13,053 bases of DNA from Actinomycetes bacterium (GTDB lineage Bacteria; Actinomycetota; Actinomycetes; Actinomycetales; Demequinaceae), in the NCBI GenBank assembly GCA_023428185.1, contig JAEYYZ010000078.1, forward strand, positions 1 to 13,053, read 5' to 3'. A program made the position numbers and the translations under genes. This document shows, one piece after another, positions 7,088 through 13,053 of the stretch; the stretch's first letter is position 1, and each line of letters starts with the position of its first letter. The notes under the pieces are model-generated. The model searched no databases, was not told where the DNA came from, and was given only the letters and a program-made list of their open reading frames with translations.

Positions 7088-8474
7088 AACTGTCAGTGAT
7101 GTTGTGAAGCCTGCGCGCCACTTCAGCCACGGATCCCGAAAGTGACGGGTACACCGTGAAGGCTGCAGCGACGTCGTCGACCGTCAAGTGTTGCGACACC
7201 GCGAGCGATAGCGGATAGATGTGCTCGCTGGCGCGAGGTCCCACAATCACCGCGCCGAGCACTTGGCCCGTCACCTTGTGCCCAAAGATCTTGACAAAGC
7301 CCTGGTCGATGCCGAGCATCTTGGCGCGCGGATTCCTGGCAAGGTCGAGCCTGGACACTTCGTAGAAGATGCCGCGTTCCACCAGTTCAGCCTCGGAGGA
7401 GCCCACGCTAGCGATCTCGGGTGCAGTGAAGACGTTGGATGCCACGTGGCGCAATTCGATGGGCTTGACGGCATCGCCCAACGCGTGGGCCATGGCTATT
7501 CGGCCTTGTGCGGCCGCTACGGACGCCAACGGCAACACGCCCGTGCAGTCGCCGGCGGCATACACTCCACGCGCGCTAGTGCGCGAAACGCGGTCCACGG
7601 CGATAAACCCACGCCCGTCGATCTCCACGCCCGCGCCCTCAAGTCCCATGCCCTCCGTGTTGGGAACGGAGCCCACCGCAAGGAGGCAATGCGAACCTTC
7701 AATCACGCGCCCGTCGTTGAGCGTGACCCGCACACCGCTGCCGATGTTTTCGACCGCGCTGGCCCGGCAGTTTCCCAGGACTACCATCCCGCGGTTAGCA
7801 AAGACGCTTTGCAAGAGTTCCGCCGCTTCGGGGTCCTGGTTAGCCAACACCCTGTCCCCCGAGGACACCAATGTGACCTCTGACCCCAACAGCCTGTACG
7901 CACCGGCAAACTCCGCGCCGGTGACGCCAGAACCCACCACCACGAGGTGTTCAGGAACCACGTCTAGGTGATACAGCTGAGTCCAGTTGAAGATGCGCTG
8001 CCCGTCGGGTTGGGCCCCAGGGATCACGCGGGGGCGGGCACCCGTGGCAAGCAATACGGCGTCCGCCTCGTAGCTCTCACCATTGGCAGTGACGGTCCGG
8101 GCATCCACTAGCGCCGCCTCGCCCAGCACCACCGTCACACCGTTCTTTTCCAGACGGTTAGCGATGTCGTTCGATTGCCGTTCCACAAGAGTGCGGATAC
8201 GGGCGTTGACCGCCGCCATGTCCACATCCGTACGTGCAGCATCGGCTTGCGAAGCGCCTTGCCGCCGGATACCGAGTTCAGGGGCTCGTTCCGCGATGGT
8301 GAGCCATTCAGCAGTGGCGATCACCGTCTTGGACGGCACCACGTCGGTGAGCACCGCGTTGCCGCCCAAACCCTGGCGCTCGATCAATGTCACCGCGGCT
8401 CCGGCCTTAGCGGCCACGATCGCCGCCTCATAGCCTCCGGGTCCACCGCCGACTATCACTACTCGGGCTGCCAT
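7086..8474 (-). CDS. lpdA: LpdA-like NAD(P)H:quinone oxidoreductase (cysteine-less flavoprotein disulfide reductase relative)
   Basis: A 462-residue FAD protein with the two-dinucleotide-binding-domain fold of dihydrolipoamide dehydrogenase. The FAD motif is GGGPGG at 9-14 and the NAD(P)H motif is GSGVTG in VVVGSGVTGAEFAG; the C-terminal dimerisation domain is complete. The active-site segment reads LGGNAVLTDVVPSK, where a true Lpd has two cysteines: they are Ala40 and Val45 here. Near the C-terminus VYPSLSG replaces the HPTLSE of Lpd, so the catalytic His and Glu are also missing. This pattern matches mycobacterial LpdA (Rv3303c), an NAD(P)H:quinone reductase, not a lipoamide enzyme; quinone reduction here is inferred from that family. 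ATG 8474 was chosen because the FAD motif follows at once and a promoter abuts it; an in-frame GTG at 8510 would add 12 residues that overlap the promoter. Confidence 0.88.
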   Translation of the reverse strand: MAARVVIVGGGPGGYEAAIVAAKAGAAVTLIERQGLGGNAVLTDVVPSKTVIATAEWLTIAERAPELGIRRQGASQADAARTDVDMAAVNARIRTLVERQSNDIANRLEKNGVTVVLGEAALVDARTVTANGESYEADAVLLATGARPRVIPGAQPDGQRIFNWTQLYHLDVVPEHLVVVGSGVTGAEFAGAYRLLGSEVTLVSSGDRVLANQDPEAAELLQSVFANRGMVVLGNCRASAVENIGSGVRVTLNDGRVIEGSHCLLAVGSVPNTEGMGLEGAGVEIDGRGFIAVDRVSRTSARGVYAAGDCTGVLPLASVAAAQGRIAMAHALGDAVKPIELRHVASNVFTAPEIASVGSSEAELVERGIFYEVSRLDLARNPRAKMLGIDQGFVKIFGHKVTGQVLGAVIVGPRASEHIYPLSLAVSQHLTVDDVAAAFTVYPSLSGSVAEVARRLHNITDS

Positions 8475-8480
8475 GTCCCC

Positions 8481-8510
8481 ATTGTTGCCCATACCCAGGA
8501 CCAAGGTCAC
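8481..8510 (-). promoter_or_regulatory. Leaderless promoter of the lpdA-like gene
   Basis: Read on the minus strand, GTGACC (8510-8505) and AACAAT (8486-8481) are 18 bases apart, and six bases separate the -10 from the ATG at 8474. The only purine-rich stretch (GGGGA) is too close to the ATG to act as a Shine-Dalgarno. The gene therefore probably has its own leaderless transcript even though a large gene lies upstream on the same strand. Confidence 0.55.
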
Positions 8511-8535
8511 ACCCGGCGTGTGGGAGCGGGCGTGG

Positions 8536-8646
8536 TTACGACTCGCGGCCGCGGCGCCTCATCACAACCAGGAACAGGCCAATGCCCATCAAGGCAAGTG
8601 CGAAGGCCAGCAGGTCAGATCCCGCAAAACCGGTGTCAGCGAACTC
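8536..8646 (-). other. Sortase sorting signal with FADTG motif
   Basis: The last 36 residues contain F-A-D-T-G at 1471-1475 of the visible protein, then about 19 hydrophobic residues (DLLAFALALMGIGLFLVVM) and a basic tail RRRGRES. Order and spacing are those of a cell-wall sorting signal. The pentapeptide is nearest to the LAxTG motif of class E sortases but has Phe in the first position. Confidence 0.75.
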
Positions 8647-11600
8647 AGAACTGCGTACCAATCCAAAGTCCACAGTGAGGTCAGACATCCTGTCTTCGAG
8701 GCCCACAGAGGCGGGGTCTGCTTCAGACACGGGAGCAGCGGCAACCAAGGTGACGACTCCTGACCACACGGAGAAGTCGGGCAACGTCAGTCCGTTGGAG
8801 TCGGAGTCCAGTTCGTCATCGGGGTCAGCGGACAAGCCAGGACCGGTGGTCGCCGAGTAGAAGTACAGCGGACCACCGAACTGGAAGTTGCTCGCGGCAA
8901 GGCCCACGCGGTAGCGGCCAGCATCGAGACCAGTGAACAAGTACTGACCGTTTGCATCCGTCATGGTGGTGGCGAGGATGTCAGTGGTGTCGGCATCCAT
9001 GAGTTGCACCACAAGCCCGGCAGGCGCAGGCAGTTCCACACCGATGTCGTAGATGCCGTCGCGGTCGTCGTCGAACCAGATCTGGTTACCCAGTTCAAGC
9101 CCAACAGACGCGTTCCAGAACCCAAAGTCCACCGTCAGGTTGGACTGGTGGTGAGCGTAGGAGGCGCTGGGCGTCGGGTCCGTGGTGGGTTCTCCCGCCA
9201 CGTTGAGGGTCAACGCCGACGCGCTCACGGAATCACCGGAGAAGATGTCGCCAGACTCGGGGTAACCGTTGTCTTGGTCCACGTCGTCTAGGTCCGCTGG
9301 CGGAGCAGGCGGCACGGCGACCAGGTCGTTCCCATCCGAGTTGGCGAATCCTTCCAGCACCCCGGCTGCCGCGAAGTTGCTTCCGGGAATCGACACCACG
9401 TACTGACCCGCTGGCAGACCGGTGAAGCGGTATTCGCCGTTGGCATCTGTGGTGGTGGTGGCCTGGTTGCCGTCGGAACGCAAGAACGGTGTGGTGCCGT
9501 CCGCCTCAAAGAGGATCAATGTGACCCCGGCAAAAGGGGTCTCGAATGCGCGGTCATACACACCGTTGTTGCGCATGACGTACTCGCCGGGACCCGTTCC
9601 GCCGTTGTCTTGCCAGATCACGCCGCCGAGCTCCATGGCATAGAACCCAAAGTCAATGGTCAAGTTGGAGGCAACGTCGGGGGTGGATGCCGGGTTGTTG
9701 TTGGGGCTCTCGCCAGTGGGCTCCCCGGTTGCGGATACCCTGACTGCTCCGTTGGAGCGCACTGCCTCGTACATGTTTGAGGGGTCCACACCGCGGTCAC
9801 GGTTGTCCGTGGTCACGGTTTCGATGTCGCCCGCGTCCCCTACGGAGGAGAACAGGCCCACCAGGGCGCCAGCGCCAACGAACTCGCTGGATGGGATCTC
9901 CGCGTAGTACTGACCGCCGTCAACCAAGCCACTGAACAGGTACAAGCCGTCCACGTCAGTCTCGGTGGTGTCAGCAAGAACCCATGTGGTGGAGCTGGTG
10001 TCGTAGTGGTACAGGTTCACGGTGACACCGCCGATGCCGTAGTCGCCGTCCGCCGCCTCGTGCACGCCGTCGCCATCGACATCGAAGAACACCAGGTTGC
10101 CCAAGGTGATCGAGTAGAAGCCAAAGTCCACCGTGAAGTTGGAACGGTCGTCGTCGATACGGGTCTGTGCGGGCGCAGCAGAGTACGTCTGGCCAAGGTC
10201 ATCGTCGGTGGCGTCGTCGCTCCGGAGCTGTTCAGTCTCGGGTTCCACATCGGGGTCGCCGCCAGCAGTCTCCGGACCCAGTCGAACTACTCCGGAGAGC
10301 AAACCGTCCACGGTGCCGAGTGTGCCTGCGTTGGCGTTGGAGTCGTTGTCGACGTCGTTGTTGGCGTTCGCGACCGCCACGGACGATGCCCGGAATCCGT
10401 TGAGCGCCGCCGGTGCCGTGGCACCCGTCTGGTCAGTGGGGATGACCACCTGGTATTCACCTTGAGCGAGGTTCTCGAACTCGTAGGCACCGTTGACATC
10501 AGTGTTGGTGGAGCCCACAAGCGTGGTTCCTTGGTACAGCTGCACCAGGACGCCTGCGATGCCAGGCTCGCTAGCTTGCGCCAGTCCGTCGTTGTTGAGG
10601 TCGTGCCACACCACGTTGCCGATGCGGTACAGCGGCACGTCGATGAACCCAAAGTCCACCGTCAGGTACGAGTTCTCGTCCGGGTAGAACGCGGCATCGA
10701 GGCTGCGCGTATTGGCGTTGACCTCTGCTGAACCTCCCGCGGCCGCGGGGCCGTCAATCTCGTCTTCCGGCGCTGCGCCAACGACCAGTTGGTACCGCGG
10801 GCTCACGCTCAGGTAGGTGCCTGCCGGCTCGCCGTCGTCCTCACCGTCATACGCCAAGCCGGTGGGCGTCGCGTTGGTCGAGGACTGCACGCCGCCGCCT
10901 GGAACGCTCTGGATCGCCACAAAGTAGGCGCCCTGGTCGAGGCCCTCGAAGTAGTAGCGGCCATCGATGTCAGTGATCTGCGGAGTACCCACAGCGGTGT
11001 CGAGTGCGGGGTCAAACACGGCGTCACCATCGTCGAGCCACAACTCCACCGTGACGCCGGCAATCGGGGCCTCGTCGGCGTCGTAGATGCCGTTGTTCTG
11101 GTTGGTGGTGGCACCCTCATCGAGCCATACCTGGTTACCCAGGCGTAGCCCGCGCCAGAAGCCAAAGTCCACGGTTTGGTTGGAACGGTCGTCACGCGGC
11201 TCGGTAGGCGCCACGTCAGAGGTGGTGCCGTCCGTCTCACCGGTGGGCTCGGAGTTGTCATCGCCTTCACCGAGGGTCACGATGCCAGTGGTCCACCCAC
11301 CGTTGACTGCGTCCGGTACGGCGTTGTTGTCGTTGTCCGCGTCATTGTCAGCGTTCGCCACCGGCGTGCCACCTACGAACCAGCCCTCGAGAATCGCGCC
11401 GGAACCAGGGGCTGCAATGCGCACCACGTAGTCGCCAGCAGGCAGATCCGTGAACTGGTACTGGCCACCCGTGTCGGTGACATCGGAGTCAAGTGCCGTA
11501 ATGAAGTCGGTGTCGGCAGCGTCGTACAACTCAACGGTCACGCCTTCGATTCCGGGCTCGCCAGCGTCAGCCAGTCCGTTGTTGTTCCAGTCCTCCCACA

Positions 11601-13053
11601 CCAGGTTGCCCAGTGAGTAAAGCGGTACTGGCGAGAATCCAAAGTCCACACGTAGCTGTGAGTTGTCGTCACTGCGCACGTACGGCACGGGGGTCTGCAG
11701 GGTGCTGTAGTACGCGTTGAGTGCGCCTTCAGCGGTGCCCGCCGTGCCATCGAGGAAGTTGCCTGCCTCGTCGGAGGGCTCTGCGACGTAGTCCAGGGTG
11801 ATGGCGCCGGAGACCCAACGGTAGCCACCAGCGCTCGTGCTCTCGCCGTCGCTGTCGTCGTCAGCCGATTCGGTGGTCCCTGCGGGGTTGATGGCGAGGC
11901 GTAGATCGGCGAAGAACGCCTCGTCACCCACGAGTGCCACAAAGTACTCACCTGCGTCGAGACCGTCGAACGAGTAGATACCAGCCTCGCCGCCTACGGT
12001 CTGGGTGTCCACGGAGGCGAGGAAAGTGTCACCTGCGCCAGGGTCAAAGCCGTTGAGGCCGTCCGAAGAGTACAAGTGCACAGTGACGCCGTTGATGCCT
12101 ACTTCGCCGGGGTCAGCAATGCCGTTGTTCTCCAAGGTGGGGTCGTAGCCTGCGGTGACGTTGCCGTCGTCAAGCCATACCAAGTTGCCCAGGCGTAGCT
12201 GCTGGTAGAAACCAAAGTCAACCGTGAGGTTGGATCGGTTGTCAGGGCCGCCGCTCCATCCGAGGTCGTCGTCGGCGACGCTGCCGGAACGCAACACCTC
12301 GGTGGTGGGCTCGGTGCCCATCGCGTCGTCAATACCTGCACCCAAGGTCACGGTGGTGGAGTTGATTCCGGGCACGGGGAGCGCAGCCTGAGCGCCGTCG
12401 TCGTTGTTGTCGACGTCGTCGTTGGCCGTGCCCTGGCCAGGCGAGTTGACCAGGTTGCTCAAGGCGTATTCATTGAGACCCGCTTCGAAGCCAGTCTGGT
12501 CGGTGGGGATGCCCACGGTGTAGTCGCCAGCAACCAGGTTCTCGAACGCGTAGCGACCGTTGGCGTCGGTAATTGCCACGGCGAGTGGCGTGCCGTCTGC
12601 GGCGTACAGGACCACCTTGACGCCTTCAATGCCGTCCTCGCCGTTGTCGGCGATTCCGTTGGCATTGGTGTCGAACCACACGAGGTTGCCTACGCGGTAG
12701 AGCGGCACATTGACAAAGCCAAAGTCCACCTGCAACTGCGAGTTCACGTCGAGGTAGGTGACACCTGTTGCGGTGTTCGCCGCCGTCTCAGCGGAGCCGT
12801 CTGCGACCGAGCCGTAACCGTCGGCCTCGCCGGTGGCCTCGTCGGGGTTCACGGTAAGCGTGATTTCGCGCGATACGGAGAGGTAGTTGCCTACGGGAGC
12901 ACCGTCGTCGTCGTTATCTGCGGCTTCCGCGGCAGCGCTTTGACCGGCCGATGACCGGGCGCCTGAGCTGCCGAACGACGGCGTCGCGGTTCCTACCGAC
13001 TCGATCGCCACGTAGTAGCCATCGCCAGGGACCAGCCGCGTGAAGAGGTAGTG
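8536..13053 (-). CDS. Giant cell-wall-anchored surface protein with SdrD-B-like repeats (5' truncated)
   Basis: The frame runs from the TAA at 8536-8538 to the window edge without a stop, so 1,505 residues are visible and the N-terminus with any signal peptide or binding domain lies beyond 13053. The GTG at 13011 is not a start: the frame upstream (YLFTRLVPGDGYYV) continues a repeat domain. The visible part has one partial and eight full SdrD-B-like domains of 153-191 residues, each opening with (L/I)GN(L/V/Q)VW, a Ca-loop-like D-x-N-x-N-G-x-x-D segment, GxYxFxGLxxGxY, and ending in VDFGF. It ends with FADTG, a hydrophobic segment and RRRGRES, a sortase signal. The protein is strongly acidic, with one lysine (GVKVVLY) and no cysteine in the visible part. 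By family knowledge such domains make a rigid, calcium-stabilised stalk carrying an N-terminal adhesin; the ligand is unknown. Confidence 0.9.
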   Translation of the reverse strand, partial: HYLFTRLVPGDGYYVAIESVGTATPSFGSSGARSSAGQSAAAEAADNDDDGAPVGNYLSVSREITLTVNPDEATGEADGYGSVADGSAETAANTATGVTYLDVNSQLQVDFGFVNVPLYRVGNLVWFDTNANGIADNGEDGIEGVKVVLYAADGTPLAVAITDANGRYAFENLVAGDYTVGIPTDQTGFEAGLNEYALSNLVNSPGQGTANDDVDNNDDGAQAALPVPGINSTTVTLGAGIDDAMGTEPTTEVLRSGSVADDDLGWSGGPDNRSNLTVDFGFYQQLRLGNLVWLDDGNVTAGYDPTLENNGIADPGEVGINGVTVHLYSSDGLNGFDPGAGDTFLASVDTQTVGGEAGIYSFDGLDAGEYFVALVGDEAFFADLRLAINPAGTTESADDDSDGESTSAGGYRWVSGAITLDYVAEPSDEAGNFLDGTAGTAEGALNAYYSTLQTPVPYVRSDDNSQLRVDFGFSPVPLYSLGNLVWEDWNNNGLADAGEPGIEGVTVELYDAADTDFITALDSDVTDTGGQYQFTDLPAGDYVVRIAAPGSGAILEGWFVGGTPVANADNDADNDNNAVPDAVNGGWTTGIVTLGEGDDNSEPTGETDGTTSDVAPTEPRDDRSNQTVDFGFWRGLRLGNQVWLDEGATTNQNNGIYDADEAPIAGVTVELWLDDGDAVFDPALDTAVGTPQITDIDGRYYFEGLDQGAYFVAIQSVPGGGVQSSTNATPTGLAYDGEDDGEPAGTYLSVSPRYQLVVGAAPEDEIDGPAAAGGSAEVNANTRSLDAAFYPDENSYLTVDFGFIDVPLYRIGNVVWHDLNNDGLAQASEPGIAGVLVQLYQGTTLVGSTNTDVNGAYEFENLAQGEYQVVIPTDQTGATAPAALNGFRASSVAVANANNDVDNDSNANAGTLGTVDGLLSGVVRLGPETAGGDPDVEPETEQLRSDDATDDDLGQTYSAAPAQTRIDDDRSNFTVDFGFYSITLGNLVFFDVDGDGVHEAADGDYGIGGVTVNLYHYDTSSTTWVLADTTETDVDGLYLFSGLVDGGQYYAEIPSSEFVGAGALVGLFSSVGDAGDIETVTTDNRDRGVDPSNMYEAVRSNGAVRVSATGEPTGESPNNNPASTPDVASNLTIDFGFYAMELGGVIWQDNGGTGPGEYVMRNNGVYDRAFETPFAGVTLILFEADGTTPFLRSDGNQATTTTDANGEYRFTGLPAGQYVVSIPGSNFAAAGVLEGFANSDGNDLVAVPPAPPADLDDVDQDNGYPESGDIFSGDSVSASALTLNVAGEPTTDPTPSASYAHHQSNLTVDFGFWNASVGLELGNQIWFDDDRDGIYDIGVELPAPAGLVVQLMDADTTDILATTMTDANGQYLFTGLDAGRYRVGLAASNFQFGGPLYFYSATTGPGLSADPDDELDSDSNGLTLPDFSVWSGVVTLVAAAPVSEADPASVGLEDRMSDLTVDFGLVRSSEFADTGFAGSDLLAFALALMGIGLFLVVMRRRGRES
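8665..12720 (-). repeat. Array of eight SdrD-B-like domains
   Basis: The word aaagtc (DF of the terminal VDFGF motif on the minus strand) recurs nine times, at 12721, 12214, 11641, 11164, 10651, 10123, 9649, 9124 and 8665. It divides the protein into eight complete domains of 169, 191, 159, 171, 176, 158, 175 and 153 residues, in N-to-C order. Domains 2, 4 and 7 carry an insertion between the opening WxD and the NNG loop; domains 1, 3, 5, 6 and 8 do not. Domains 1 and 5 share PTDQTG. The partial domain before 1 shares its tail (YLSVS, N-A/V-N) with domain 4. DNA identity is moderate, so the copies are old and diverged. Confidence 0.88.

Noticed and set aside
10006..10731. A 241-codon open frame on the + strand opposite the surface-protein gene
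   Set aside because: It is antisense to three repeat domains; similar frames recur over other repeats, and the protein has no recognisable domain. It is a shadow of GC-rich repetitive coding DNA.
8665..12726. Regularly spaced repeats considered as a CRISPR array
   Set aside because: Spacing is about 0.5 kb, the repeats are diverged and in frame, and they encode the terminal VDFGF motif of protein domains.
13009..13011. GTG as the start of the surface protein
   Set aside because: The frame stays open to the window edge and the upstream residues continue a repeat-domain motif, so the gene is truncated by the window, not started here.

Overview
The window is about 13 kb of high-GC DNA that reads as the chromosome of an actinobacterium (Actinomycetota). 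The signs are GTG/TTG starts, several genes whose -10 box sits 6-7 bases before the start codon (leaderless transcripts), a maf gene beside the biotinylated acyl-CoA carboxylase alpha chain, a cysteine-less LpdA-type flavoprotein, and a wall-anchored surface protein. The genus cannot be read from the sequence. I see no tRNA, rRNA, CRISPR array, transposase or phage gene.

Left part (1-1980, + strand): the 3' end of one ABC exporter half-gene, followed with a one-base stop/start overlap by a second half-transporter that carries both membrane and ATPase domains. The pair looks like a heterodimeric exporter of unknown substrate. Centre-left (2041-4667, +): maf (nucleotide pyrophosphatase) and the biotin carboxylase/biotin carrier alpha chain of an acyl-CoA carboxylase. 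Both appear to be transcribed from promoters that end at the start codon. Centre (4743-7056, +): a two-gene operon encoding a lipoprotein of the EfeO/EfeM imelysin (M75) family and a Tat-exported EfeB-type DyP heme peroxidase. This is an iron-acquisition pair without an adjacent EfeU permease.

Right part (7086-13053, - strand): an LpdA-like FAD/NAD(P) oxidoreductase that has lost the disulfide and the catalytic His-Glu pair of dihydrolipoamide dehydrogenase. Then comes the 3' 4.5 kb of a very large surface protein whose 5' end lies beyond the window. The visible 1,505 residues hold one partial and eight complete SdrD-B-like domains, then a sorting signal with an unusual FADTG motif.

The genes are mostly housekeeping or envelope functions. 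The most unusual item is the surface protein: its domains largely alternate between two types, and the visible sequence has one lysine and no cysteine. I did not find a clear new multi-gene system.
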